Positions 47,391 to 56,645 are shown, numbered from the stretch's first letter. The stretch: 64,000 nucleotides of DNA from Pedobacter sp. W3I1 (GCF_030816015.1 NZ_JAUSXN010000001.1:4650001-4714000); one strand, 5' to 3'. The notes: generated from the letters alone by a model not told the origin. Translations and numbers: made by a program.

Positions 47391-48554
47391 TTAATGTTGA
47401 ATAAGAGCGGTTTGGTTATTTAAAATTTCGGCAGCCTGTTTTAAAATATCAGCATCAATTTCATGAACTTCTTCTCCACTCCCCAGGCCTGTAAGCAAGG
47501 TGATCGTCAGCTCTCCGCCAAGATGCTCCCTGAATTCCTCTAACCCTTGCAAAATCGGGCTCCCCTTCTCAGTAACCTGTAACAAAGGATGGGTTAATTC
47601 GAAACCCAGTTGCTGGATCAGGGTAATTACTCTCTGTGCGTCCTCAGTACTGATCCTGCCCGATAAATTGGAATATACAGCATCTAAGGCAATCCCCATG
47701 GCAACGGCCTCACCATGCCTCACTTCAAAATTAGTCAGGTATTCTAGTTTATGTGCACTCCAATGGCCAAAATCCAACGGACGGGCCGAACCGTTTTCGA
47801 AAGGATCGGCACTGCGGATATGCTCCACATGGAGTTTCGCACATTTCCAGATCTGGTAGTTCATGGCTGTTAAATCTCGTTGTGCAAGCGCAGTCGCATT
47901 CGCTTCCAGCCACTCAAAAAATTCGCGGTCTTTAATCAGTGCCACTTTAATCGCTTCAGCAATACCTGAACGCCAATCGCGATCGGATAAAGTGCTTAAC
48001 AATACTTCATCATTAAAAACCGCAACGGGTGGCGAAAAAGTGCCCAAAAAGTTCTTTTTATTGAAATAATTAATTCCGTTTTTAACCCCAACACCCGAAT
48101 CGTTCTGCGAAAGCACAGTACTCGGAATCCTGATGTGTTTAATTCCGCGGTGCGCAACCGTAGCCGCATAACCCACCATATCAAGCACAGCACCACCACC
48201 AATGGCAGCCACAAACGAATGCCTGTCGATACCATGAATACTGATGGCTTCTAACACCTGATCAAAATATTGAGTATCGTTTTTTACCTGTTCTCCCCCC
48301 GGGATAATCAAAATATCCTGAACTAACTGCGTTTGAGGGTATTTGGTAAAATAGGCTTTAATTTGATTATTAAGGTCTTTGTGTGCATTCGCTACACCCT
48401 CATCTATAACAAATAAGATCTTCTTTACTGCAACCGCCGGATTTAGGTTAACTAAAAAACTGTTTAACAACTCGTTTTCAGGCAAAAAAAGCGATGAAGT
48501 AAAAAAAACATTATAATTATATTGTACCGTAAAGGATTGATGTAAATGTTCCAT
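47391..48554 (-). CDS. eboD: EboD, 3-dehydroquinate-synthase-like protein
   Basis: A 387-residue DHQS-family protein: LVQDILIIPGGEQVKND, AAIGGGAVLDMVGYAAT (NAD binding), SGVGVKNGINYFNKKNF, the IAEAIKVALIKD Lys region and GHWSAHKLEYL metal-ligand His. It belongs to the ebo-specific DHQS paralogues, not the shikimate enzyme, since the cluster is complete around it. A cyclised sugar-like product is possible but unknown. Confidence 0.93.
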   Translation of the reverse strand: MEHLHQSFTVQYNYNVFFTSSLFLPENELLNSFLVNLNPAVAVKKILFVIDEGVANAHKDLNNQIKAYFTKYPQTQLVQDILIIPGGEQVKNDTQYFDQVLEAISIHGIDRHSFVAAIGGGAVLDMVGYAATVAHRGIKHIRIPSTVLSQNDSGVGVKNGINYFNKKNFLGTFSPPVAVFNDEVLLSTLSDRDWRSGIAEAIKVALIKDREFFEWLEANATALAQRDLTAMNYQIWKCAKLHVEHIRSADPFENGSARPLDFGHWSAHKLEYLTNFEVRHGEAVAMGIALDAVYSNLSGRISTEDAQRVITLIQQLGFELTHPLLQVTEKGSPILQGLEEFREHLGGELTITLLTGLGSGEEVHEIDADILKQAAEILNNQTALIQH

Positions 48555-48580
48555 ATCAATTGGTCATGTGTGTTTGATGG

Positions 48581-49453
48581 TTAAGTAACAGCGAATAATT
48601 TAGAAAGCCACATGGATAATGGCAATAAAGCTGCAATGATAAAAGCCAAAATCAACGCATCGAAAGTTACGGCCCAGGCTGCATCCATCAAAATAAGTGA
48701 AATTACGCCGGCTTTTACTGCCCCGCCGATATTTTTACCAACAGGCTCTTTTATCGCTTTTAAAAGTGGCCTGAAAATCATAAAGGTAAAAGGAACCAGA
48801 AACAGTAGCGACCACAGCAACCTATCGTTTACAAAAGCGAAATAAGCAATAGCGCAAATCACGATTGCATACAGAAAGGCGGCCAAATATAGATTTTTAG
48901 CATGGCCTCCGTGAACTTCGCCACGGCTGGTCATGGTGATCGAGAAAATATAAATCACAGGGATTATAGCTAAATAATAATGGCTGTAAAGCATTTCCAG
49001 CACAATACTTAACCCCAGCAGCAGGTTAAACCCACGGCATAAGCCCATATTCAACGGTCCGAAAAAAGAATGGTGTTTGCCAAATTTATTATAAAGCAAA
49101 GCGAAAACGGCCACCAAAAGGGCCAATAGGCCCGAAGTTAAACTATTTAATGCGGCCAAAGCAATTCCGGCAAAAAGCAACAAGCTTCCTAAAATGGTAG
49201 CACCTTGTAAACTGATCAAACCACTTGGAATGGCTCTTTCGGGACGTTCTATTTTATCCAGATCGGCATCGAAAACATCGTTAAAAACGATTCCTCCCCC
49301 ATATAAACAGGCGGTTGATGCGGCCAAAAACAAGATAGAAAACCATGGAATGGACAATCCAGTGCTTAAAACCCCAGAAATGGCAATCCCTGCCAAAATA
49401 TCGGCTACTGAAGTTACAATATTGGCAGGGCGCATCATGCGCAGATAGACCAT
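48581..49453 (-). CDS. eboC: EboC, UbiA-like membrane prenyltransferase
   Basis: A 290-residue membrane protein with eight or so helices and the UbiA motifs: NDVFDADLDKIERPERAIPSG (first Asp-rich motif) and SRGEVHGGHAKNLY in the second site, where the usual DxxxD is altered. It would move a prenyl chain onto a polar molecule. The longer frame starting at 49540 overlaps eboB; the ATG at 49453 (MVYLRMMRPANI) gives a 16-bp gap and starts at the typical UbiA N-terminus. Confidence 0.92.
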   Translation of the reverse strand: MVYLRMMRPANIVTSVADILAGIAISGVLSTGLSIPWFSILFLAASTACLYGGGIVFNDVFDADLDKIERPERAIPSGLISLQGATILGSLLLFAGIALAALNSLTSGLLALLVAVFALLYNKFGKHHSFFGPLNMGLCRGFNLLLGLSIVLEMLYSHYYLAIIPVIYIFSITMTSRGEVHGGHAKNLYLAAFLYAIVICAIAYFAFVNDRLLWSLLFLVPFTFMIFRPLLKAIKEPVGKNIGGAVKAGVISLILMDAAWAVTFDALILAFIIAALLPLSMWLSKLFAVT

Positions 49454-49469
49454 AATTTTTTTCAATACT

Positions 49470-50456
49470 TTAGCTGATGATGATAGACGATTTATCTGTT
49501 CTCGGCTGCTGTCCGCCACGCAAAATGGTATTGCCCTCAAATTTTTCAGTAAGGTCTACATTTTTTTGCGCATTAAAATCGGCTTCATCCAGCTGTCCGC
49601 TCTGTGCAAATGCAGTAATCGCATTGCGGTAAGTCACCAGTTCAATAGCCTCATCGCTTAAACCACGCATTTTCATTAAAGCAGCCGTTTTTGGTACGGC
49701 TAAAGGATCGCTGATGCCCCAATCGGCGGCAGAATTAACCATAATCCGCTCTGGGCCGTACTGCTTTACAATTTCCACCATGCGCTCGTTGCCCATTTTG
49801 GTAAACGGATAAATGGTAAAAGCCGCCCAAAAACCTCGATCTAACACCTCTTTTACCGTTTCTTCGTTATTGTGATCGATAATTATACTATAAGGATCGA
49901 GCTCATGCTCCAAGGCAATATCCATACTGCGCTGGGTACCTTTTTTCTTATCGCGGTGTGGCGTATGTACCTGTACAGGTAAACCTGCTTCTTTGGCCAG
50001 TTGAAGTTGTAATCTGTAATATTTTTCTTCGGCTGCAGTCTGATCGTCGAAGCCGATTTCGCCTATGCCAACTACTCCTTCTTTATAGATAAACAATGGC
50101 AATATTTCCATTACCTGCTCTGCCAGGCTTTCGTTATTGGCTTCTCTTGAGTTAAGGCCGATGGTGCAATAATGTTTTATACCAAACTGCGAGGAACGGA
50201 AGCGCTCCCAACCGACTAGGCTACTATAGTAATCTCTAAAGCTATCCAAGCCGGTACGTGGCTGCCCCAGCCAAAATGCGGGTTCTATCAAAGCAACAAC
50301 TCCTGCATCGGCCATGGCCTGGTAATCGTCTGTTGTTCTCGAAGTCATGTGAACATGTGGGTCGAAGAATTTCATCCCCTTTACCGCACTGATATCAAAC
50401 GCCTCAGGCTCTCCCATCAATGCTTTATCTCTTTCAATTGAACTACTGCAACACAT
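49470..50456 (-). CDS. eboB: EboB, TatD-like metal-dependent hydrolase
   Basis: A roughly 328-residue TatD-type TIM barrel: FFDPHVHMTSRT (first HxH), VGIGEIGFDD, VQVHTPHRDKKKG, YSIIIDHNNEETV and a final NSAADWGISD Asp. The longer frame to 50498 overlaps eboA, so the ATG at 50456 is preferred; 50417 is another choice. Part of the ebo cluster; substrate unknown. Confidence 0.9.
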   Translation of the reverse strand: MCCSSSIERDKALMGEPEAFDISAVKGMKFFDPHVHMTSRTTDDYQAMADAGVVALIEPAFWLGQPRTGLDSFRDYYSSLVGWERFRSSQFGIKHYCTIGLNSREANNESLAEQVMEILPLFIYKEGVVGIGEIGFDDQTAAEEKYYRLQLQLAKEAGLPVQVHTPHRDKKKGTQRSMDIALEHELDPYSIIIDHNNEETVKEVLDRGFWAAFTIYPFTKMGNERMVEIVKQYGPERIMVNSAADWGISDPLAVPKTAALMKMRGLSDEAIELVTYRNAITAFAQSGQLDEADFNAQKNVDLTEKFEGNTILRGGQQPRTDKSSIIIS

Positions 50457-50482
50457 ATATCTCTGTTTTGAATTTCTAATGG

Positions 50483-51340
50483 TTAAAATGAATCCCAATT
50501 TAAGTTTCCTTCTAAGAGGGCTAACTTAAGTTCAGGAAAAGTGCTAATATAATCTTTTGCCGGTTGATAGTTAGACTGAGAAACAGCAAGTGCAATAGCA
50601 CGTTGTTCAATTTGGTCGTAATGCTGTAAACCTACTTTAAGGGTCTCAAAAATTTCCGCATTGATAAATTTACCAACCAAACGCCAAAGTTGTGGGTTTA
50701 CCTTTCGCCCGGCAGCCCAGCGTTCTTTTGCATAATCTATCAACGTTGATGCAAGGTCCAGATTAGCACGTTTATCTAAACCCACAATGAGCTTGATGTT
50801 TTTTTCGGTAAAAAAAGCTTTCAGTACCAATTGGTTCCACGCGGCTTCATCCAGATTTTCTGCAGGATAAGGATTATTTTCCATAATTGCTTCCAAAACC
50901 GATCCGATATTGCTCCTGATTCCTTCAGCACAACGTTTAACCCAAATTTCCGGGTGAGCTAAAAATGGCAATGCCGAATACAAAGCTACCGCTTCATTCA
51001 TTTCTGCGGCCAGGAACAAACGATCGACAGTTGCGTGGAGTTTATCCTGATCTTCAGAATTTAAAGCACTGAGCAACCAAACGCGGCAAAGCCTGTAAAT
51101 GGTCCAGTTACTGATATAACTGATTCCAACCTCTTCTATTAAAACCTTTTGCTCGTCGTTAAGCTGAATAATCGATTTCCCCGTTTTGCGCGGTACCATC
51201 ACGAATGCCTGACTAATCTTATTGCTTTGATCAGCTGATTGTATTATGCTTTCCAACCAGTTTTGGCTTTCTGCACTTACATTGCTTTTTACAATAGCTG
51301 ATAAAGCATTTTGCATAGCCCTCGTATCATCACGTTTCAT
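50483..51340 (-). CDS. eboA: EboA-family protein
   Basis: A 285-residue alpha-helical protein with repeat-like helices (LYSALPFLAHPEIWVKRCAEG, IRSNIGSVLEAIMENNPYP, DEAAWNQLVLKAFF), typical of EboA. No catalytic motif is visible, and a scaffold role is possible. Together with eboB to eboF it completes the ebo gene set in the usual order. Confidence 0.9.
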   Translation of the reverse strand: MKRDDTRAMQNALSAIVKSNVSAESQNWLESIIQSADQSNKISQAFVMVPRKTGKSIIQLNDEQKVLIEEVGISYISNWTIYRLCRVWLLSALNSEDQDKLHATVDRLFLAAEMNEAVALYSALPFLAHPEIWVKRCAEGIRSNIGSVLEAIMENNPYPAENLDEAAWNQLVLKAFFTEKNIKLIVGLDKRANLDLASTLIDYAKERWAAGRKVNPQLWRLVGKFINAEIFETLKVGLQHYDQIEQRAIALAVSQSNYQPAKDYISTFPELKLALLEGNLNWDSF

Positions 51341-51357
51341 AAAGTATAAATAATCTA

Positions 51358-51738
51358 TTAGCTGGTGATACCCGCTGAAACAAAATAATTGATTAACAAT
51401 GCACCGGCAATAATCAATAGACCAAAAAACTCTCTCGTTTGTTCGATATAAGGTTTAGTTGCCTGCATGCTTTCAACCAGGCTTGGCCGCTTATATTTCC
51501 TAATCCAATCTCGTACACCATCTTTGGCAAAAAACAGGATAACAGCATAAATTAAATAGAAAGCAGTTAAAAACAAATATGCGAAAGGATAAAATTTACC
51601 CGCCGCGGCCAATCCGCAGCATATTGCAGCACTTAAATAGATAGACACCCAAAGAAAAGCATCGTTATCATTTAAATTTACATAAGCAAAGCCTAAAAAC
51701 GAGATGCAAAAAATAATGTTGAGAATAATTAAAAGCAT
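51358..51738 (-). CDS. TMEM220-family membrane protein
   Basis: A 126-residue protein with four membrane helices and the family motif YVNLNDNDAFLWVSIY. It begins the ebo transcript, 17 bp before eboA, and is often found at this place in Bacteroidota. Function unknown; the position suggests it works with the Ebo proteins in the membrane. Confidence 0.85.
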   Translation of the reverse strand: MLLIILNIIFCISFLGFAYVNLNDNDAFLWVSIYLSAAICCGLAAAGKFYPFAYLFLTAFYLIYAVILFFAKDGVRDWIRKYKRPSLVESMQATKPYIEQTREFFGLLIIAGALLINYFVSAGITS

Positions 51739-52180
51739 TTTAAATTATTTGGTTTAAAACAAGCTAAATCGATTTCCCGATTTTTTTCATTGAAAAACAA
51801 AGTTATTTAAACTGAATGCTTTTTTTGCTTAAAAAATGTAAATTATATACTGCTATAAAAGTTTTTTTTGATTAAAAATGAATGCAGGAGATATTCAAAT
51901 ACAGGTACAGTTTAAGATTCTGATAGAAGGGTCGTCATTGCGAGAAGGAACGACGAAGCAATCTTTCATGCTAGTGATACTGCAATAAAGATTGCTTTCC
52001 CGAAAGGTTCCATCGTGTGAGAACATCTTTTTAAATCTGAATTTGTTTTTGCCCCTTGCCTAAGGCGATCGTCATGCTGAATTTAGTTCAGCATCTTTTT
52101 TTTGCTACTAGCGAGCTCAATTCAAAAGCCGTCGTTTTGAGTACAAAAATATTTTTATTTTTCCGCTCTTTGCCGCGGAG

Positions 52181-52442
52181 GCATGGTACTTTGGAGCGCC
52201 AAAGTACCCAAAGCGCTCTGTCAATCCAGCAATGGGCCTTTTACACAACCCTACACTCATCAAAAAAACAGCGGCACTTCGTTTTGTGTTCAATATTTCT
52301 TAAAGCTTTAAATTAGCGTATATGAACACAAAACCACTGCGTTTCAGGTTTGGTAGTACTATTTGTTCTTTCCTGCAACTGTTTTTTTGATTTCCCAGGC
52401 CCTTGGGATTGACTGTGTTCTTCGGTAAAGATTGTGGTTTAT
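52181..52442 (+). repeat. Long inverted-orientation repeat, copy 1
   Basis: About 260 bp matching the reverse complement of 59383-59636. It starts with a 10-bp-arm palindrome (GGTACTTTGG-AGCG-CCAAAGTACC) and includes catcaaaaaaacagcggc, acacaaaaccactgcgtttc and gttcttcggtaaa segments. Differences between the copies are not in multiples of three and include internal length changes, so coding is unlikely. Confidence 0.8.
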
Positions 52443-52603
52443 TAAAGCCAGCTAGCATGATGCCCAAACCATTCTTAAAAAAGATGTATCCACACGAGAG
52501 TGAAAATCGGGACAGGCTGTCGACTGAAAAAGCCTTCTTATAATGACGATTCATCGCAACCAATACACTAAAAATCTTATGTCATCTACATTGATTTTTA
52601 TAC

Positions 52604-52937
52604 AATAAATTAACCCTACCATTTGTTATTTTGTAATTATTTAAATATGAGTGGTTTATATCTAATGTGTATTTCCGCCCAACCAGGCCATAGCACGGTA
52701 TCCCCGTTCTACTTAAATCCGGCCTAACAAATTTTTCGGGCTACACTGTTTTGGCCGCACAACTGGCTTCAAAAGAAAAATTTTCAGCCGGCATTTTTTG
52801 TTTCTTTTTGATGCCAAAAAGAAAGAGCCCTTCGGCGGCGGCGAGCCGAGGAAAGATCGTGGTGTATGGCAAAAGAAATCAATTATACGTCACTAATATT
52901 GATTTTCATACAATAAATTAACCCTCAGAATGACAAG
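52604..52937 (+). repeat. Long dispersed repeat, copy 2
   Basis: Partner of 7660-7988 in the same orientation; see that entry. The copies differ by a few substitutions, for example gggctgcactgttcttacc versus gggctacactgttttggcc. Confidence 0.8.
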
Positions 52938-52989
52938 TAAAATATAAAAACGAAATTTAAAGGTCCAGATTAAACAGCGTAAACCATAC

Positions 52990-53856
52990 TTAATCTCCAA
53001 AAACAAGTTTTAAAATATTCGCAAGCACCGGATTGTGGTCATCGGCCCGCCAATTGATTAATATATCGGTTTTAAAAGGCAAGGGGATAAACCGCAGGCC
53101 AGGACTTTGGTGATGCATATAAGAATCTGGCAAAATAGCTATTCCCAATCCTTTCCGCACCAGTGCGATAATTGTAGATCCGAATTCGGAATGCAGAAAT
53201 ACATCAGGAACAAAATCATAAAATTTGAAAAGTGCCTGAATAATTTCGCTATAGCTACTGCCCTCATCCTTAGTAGGCAGAATAAACTTTTGCACTTTAA
53301 GGCTTTCTGTGGATAAATCCTCAATTTTTTTAAAAGAATGTGCTAACGGCACCACTAAAGCCAGGTGATCGGAGTATATTTTTTTTGATTTAATACCTTG
53401 CTCACTGGTAATATCCCTCGTAATGGCCAGGTCAATCTTATAGTTCTTCAAAAAATCCAGCTGATTTTCATATAATACCTGTACCAACTTAATTTGAAGC
53501 TGTGGAAATGCCTGCGTAATCTTAGCCAAAATATCGGGCATGATAGAAGCCGATATAGAATCAGGATGCGCAATGGTAATGGTTCCACGCTCACCTAAAT
53601 GGATCTGTTTTGCAAATTGGTGAATATATTCGAGTTCACTTAACTCTACTTCCCACTTTTCTTTTAAGAATTTACCCGCCGGGGTGAGTTTCACATTTCG
53701 TTTATTACGCTCGAAAAGTTGCAAACCCAATTCTTTTTCAAGCGACTGAATCTGGCGGCTAAGGGCTGATTGTGTGATATTTACCTTCTCTGCCGTTTTC
53801 CAATAATGAAGCTGTTCTGACAGGGCCAAAAAATACTTAATTCGTTGAAGATCCAT
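52990..53856 (-). CDS. LysR-family transcriptional regulator
   Basis: A 288-residue LTTR: N-terminal HTH (MDLQRIKYFLALSEQLHYWKT ... SALSRQIQSLEKELGLQLFERNKR) and a two-lobed periplasmic-binding-like effector domain from about 90. It is divergent from the GNAT-EamA operon, with an LTTR box overlapping its own start codon, so it probably controls both. Confidence 0.93.
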   Translation of the reverse strand: MDLQRIKYFLALSEQLHYWKTAEKVNITQSALSRQIQSLEKELGLQLFERNKRNVKLTPAGKFLKEKWEVELSELEYIHQFAKQIHLGERGTITIAHPDSISASIMPDILAKITQAFPQLQIKLVQVLYENQLDFLKNYKIDLAITRDITSEQGIKSKKIYSDHLALVVPLAHSFKKIEDLSTESLKVQKFILPTKDEGSSYSEIIQALFKFYDFVPDVFLHSEFGSTIIALVRKGLGIAILPDSYMHHQSPGLRFIPLPFKTDILINWRADDHNPVLANILKLVFGD

Positions 53857-53876
53857 TAATGCAAAATACGCATTAA
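53856..53876. promoter_or_regulatory. LysR-type operator (T-N11-A inverted repeat)
   Basis: TTAATGC (53856-53862) and GCATTAA (53870-53876) form a perfect 7-bp inverted repeat with a 7-bp spacer. The T at 53860 and the A at 53872 give the T-N11-A core of LTTR sites. The left arm includes the first base of the LysR start codon, as expected for negative autoregulation. Confidence 0.7.
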
Positions 53877-53928
53877 TAAATGATAAAATAGCATTTTATT
53901 ACATTTAAAGAGTTGTTACATTCGTGCC

Positions 53929-54474
53929 ATGGAGCAGATCATCATCGAAAGGGCAACACCGGCTGATATTAAAAAATTACAGGAGATTGGAAGAACAACA
54001 TTTTCCGAAGCTTTTGCCGCGGTAAACACAGAGGATAACATGAAAGAGTACCTCGAAAAAGGCTTTTCGGAAGAAAAACTGAATGGGGAATTGAATAATC
54101 CAGATTCTCAGTTTTATTTTGCGGTGCTTGATGGAAAAGCGATTGGTTATTTAAAAATCAACATTGGGCAAGCGCAAACCGAAAAGCTAAATCTTGATGC
54201 ACTTGAAATTGAGCGAATTTACCTCCTAAAAGCATATTACGGTCAAAAAGTTGGTCAGCTGCTTTATCAAAAAGCCATTGATATTGCCCAGGAAATACAG
54301 GCCAGTTATGTATGGCTTGGTGTGTGGGAAGAAAATTACAGAGCATTAAGATTCTACGAAAAAAATGGTTTTATAGCTTTCGACAAACATAAGTTCTGGC
54401 TTGGCGATGATGAGCAAACAGATTTGATGATGAAAAAAGTATTGGTTAACGATAATGAATTAAAAGTATCGTAA
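53929..54474 (+). CDS. GNAT-family N-acetyltransferase
   Basis: A 181-residue acetyltransferase: IIERATPADIKKLQEIGR start, LDALEIERIYLLKAYYGQKVGQLL with the acetyl-CoA pyrophosphate loop, and WLGVWEENYRALRFYEKNGF. It resembles polyamine/amino-acid acetyltransferases. Its stop codon overlaps the start of the EamA gene by one base (TAATG), so translation is coupled; modification plus export of the same compound is a plausible pair. Confidence 0.9.
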   Translation: MEQIIIERATPADIKKLQEIGRTTFSEAFAAVNTEDNMKEYLEKGFSEEKLNGELNNPDSQFYFAVLDGKAIGYLKINIGQAQTEKLNLDALEIERIYLLKAYYGQKVGQLLYQKAIDIAQEIQASYVWLGVWEENYRALRFYEKNGFIAFDKHKFWLGDDEQTDLMMKKVLVNDNELKVS

Positions 54475-55373
54475 TGGAAAAAAGAAACCTCTTTTTAATT
54501 TTATTGATACTGGGTACCGCTTTCTGGGGAATTTCATTTTCTGTTACCAAGCTTGCTATTGGCCAGCACCAACCAGTTCTGTTTTTGTTCTACCGTTTTT
54601 TACTCGCCACAATGGTGTTATCGGTTATTTTCTGGAAACATGTAAAAAAGCTTGATTTAACCACTATTAAAAAAGGCGCCAGTTTGGCTATTCCGCTGGT
54701 ACTGGGCATTTATTTGCAAACACTGGGCATTACCCATACCTCAGCATCGCAATGTTCATTTGTAGCAGGCATAACGGTTGTCATGATTCCGGTGATAAAA
54801 CTTTTTATTTATCGAAAACCTGCGGTGCTAAAAATATGGATTGCGGCATTCACGGCGCTAATTGGGCTGTTTGTAATATCGGTTACGGATACATTCAGTA
54901 TCGGAACCGGCGATATATACACCATTATCGGCGCTTTCTGCTTTGCCATATATCTCATCCAGATTGAAAAGGAATCGATGGCAGGCGATATTATCCCGAC
55001 CATTGTACCCATGTTTGCCACTTGCGCTATGTTAACTTTGCTATTAACCTTAATTCAGGGTAATCTCACCTTGATTCCGCAGCAAGAAACATTTTGGATT
55101 GGCATTATTTTTTGCGCACTATTTTCGACGGCATATATGTACACCATATCGAATATTGCTCAAAAATACATTAGCGCCGAAAGGGTATCCATCATCTATC
55201 TTTTCGAACCCATTTTCGGAGCTTTTGCAGCGCATTTTATTTTGGGAGAAGAAATTACATCGAGGCTATTGATTGGAGGCGGAATGATATTTTTGGCAAC
55301 ACTGATCTCCGAACTGAAGTGGAGAATGCCAAACCAAGCTGCAATCAGGGTATTGAGGGCGAAAAAGTATTAG
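54474..55373 (+). CDS. EamA/DMT-family exporter
   Basis: A 299-residue drug/metabolite transporter with ten helices in two EamA repeats: LGTAFWGISFSVTKLAIGQHQPVLFLFYRF in the first half and VSIIYLFEPIFGAFAAHFILGE in the second. The substrate is unknown, and amino-acid or amine export is common in the family. Co-transcribed with the acetyltransferase and probably under the LysR protein. Confidence 0.92.
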   Translation: MEKRNLFLILLILGTAFWGISFSVTKLAIGQHQPVLFLFYRFLLATMVLSVIFWKHVKKLDLTTIKKGASLAIPLVLGIYLQTLGITHTSASQCSFVAGITVVMIPVIKLFIYRKPAVLKIWIAAFTALIGLFVISVTDTFSIGTGDIYTIIGAFCFAIYLIQIEKESMAGDIIPTIVPMFATCAMLTLLLTLIQGNLTLIPQQETFWIGIIFCALFSTAYMYTISNIAQKYISAERVSIIYLFEPIFGAFAAHFILGEEITSRLLIGGGMIFLATLISELKWRMPNQAAIRVLRAKKY

Positions 55374-55531
55374 GTTTAATTTATCAGCGACAAGGATACT
55401 TTTCATTCAATAATTAAGATTTTTCTTTGTGATTTAAAATTTTGTTTCTAAATTGCCTATGCGAATTACTAATTAATATCATCATTCACTTAAACACAGA
55501 GCTAAAATCAATTAAATTTCTTTAACAATAT

Positions 55532-55636
55532 TCCTGGTCGAGTGGTAGTCCCACATTTTCAATTTCTCTGTGAAGAGTTATTTGGTAGTTCGCAGCGACC
55601 AGGATACTTTATTTTACGGTTATGCGAACTACCAAA
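55532..55636 (+). promoter_or_regulatory. Pseudoknot-like inverted repeats covering a start codon
   Basis: Stem 1: TCCTGGTCG (55532-55540) with CGACCAGGA (55596-55604). Stem 2: TTTGGTAGTTCGCA (55581-55594) with TGCGAACTACCAAA (55623-55636), 14 perfect pairs that include two bases of the ATG at 55622. The left arm of stem 2 is inside the loop of stem 1, its right arm outside, which is pseudoknot topology. A third small hairpin, GTGG-TAGTC-CCAC, starts at 55542. As RNA this would hide the start codon. Confidence 0.55.
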
Positions 55637-56260
55637 AGTAAAAACCAAAACACACAGCTCCCTGCTCAGGTTGCAGCTGAATCAGCCAACACTAATGTAT
55701 TACCTTCCATTTGCGCGGTAAAGGCTACCTTACATCATATTGATGGCAATGTTTCTGAAATCATGATGACTCTGCCACGCTACACCGGATGGGCAGAATT
55801 TTTAGAAGATGGGCAAAATTCCATTCGGGAATATGTGTATCAGCTCACCCGGCATTGGATTCAAATCACCCATTTCTTTATAGAAACCGGAACCATCACC
55901 ACCAATGGCACAATAACCTCTTGTTTTTTGCCACGCCGCTTCGATATCCCTTTAGGCAAATTTTATAAACCAATGGCTAATGGTGCCTGGGTATCGGCCA
56001 ATCAACACCCGCATCATCCAAAATATAATCAAAAAGGATCGGGCAAAAATTTATCAGCATTGATGGCTATTGCAAACAATAGAAATGATGTTGTTTATCA
56101 TCAAATAGAACCTAATACCATTCTTTGCGGCATTCCATTCGAAAGTAAATCAGCTTACTTTGAAAAAGGTGATATTCCTATAGGATATTTTGAAAAGAAC
56201 GGCATCGAATATATGGTAATTTACAGTTATGTTGCTGATGGGAAAGGAAGTTTTGAGTGA
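55622..56260 (+). CDS. Hypothetical protein behind a structured leader
   Basis: A 212-residue protein that I do not recognise. The first 30 residues are polar and Gln/Asn/Ala-rich, without a signal peptide. The rest is mixed: a helix with WAEFLEDGQNSIREYVYQLT, a beta region around TNGTITSCFLPRRFD, a His-rich loop NQHPHHPKYNQKG, and a C-terminal beta part. There is no catalytic motif. The His-rich loop could bind metal. The start codon lies in a strong inverted repeat (55581-55636). Confidence 0.65.
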   Translation: MRTTKSKNQNTQLPAQVAAESANTNVLPSICAVKATLHHIDGNVSEIMMTLPRYTGWAEFLEDGQNSIREYVYQLTRHWIQITHFFIETGTITTNGTITSCFLPRRFDIPLGKFYKPMANGAWVSANQHPHHPKYNQKGSGKNLSALMAIANNRNDVVYHQIEPNTILCGIPFESKSAYFEKGDIPIGYFEKNGIEYMVIYSYVADGKGSFE

Positions 56261-56645
56261 TGAGGGAGGGGTAAAAGAAAAGATAATTTGAATTTGAGCT
56301 CCTGCAGATTGTGGGGGCTTTTTATTCCAGGAGTTAAACATTATGCTCCTTCAACGTACAACATTTAAGAAATTGGAAGATGTTATTAAATCGGTAGCCA
56401 GTTTAACCTGAATAGAGTAGTAACTTCCGGGGTTTTCTCCACTTTTGGTAGTTAAATTATTCAGATCCAATTTCCTTTAAGAAAACACTCTAATAACGTA
56501 TTATGAAAGGGCTTGGGATCATCTATATTTAGTTAGGCTCTAGGCTTACTAATGAAATTGGGAAAGAACCCATTTCACTGAAATATACAACTTGAGCATC
56601 ATTATTAAAATATTAACTGTATATTTTCATTTCAATATTCTAAAT
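56261..56645. other. Intergenic region with nothing recognised
   Basis: AT-rich. A weak hairpin near 56297-56325 (gctcctgcagattgtgggggctttttatt) may be a terminator for the preceding gene. No other repeats or small genes stand out. Confidence 0.35.

Larger units (their letters stand above)
51739..52989. repeat. 1.25-kb repeat region between ebo and LysR genes
   Basis: No gene is supported. It holds a palindromic fragment (51937-52010, cgtcattgcgagaaggaacgacg...), a hairpin gctgaatttagttcagc (52077-52093), copy 1 of an inverted long repeat (52181-52442) and copy 2 of the long repeat also found at 7660 (52604-52937). The 86- and 87-codon frames in it lie across repeat DNA. Confidence 0.7.

Noticed and set aside
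52056-52316. 86-codon frame sharing GTLERQSTQSALSIQQ with a frame at 59430-59666
   Set aside because: The shared peptide comes from the long inverted DNA repeat. Outside it the frames diverge and the copies differ by indels, so conservation is at DNA level.
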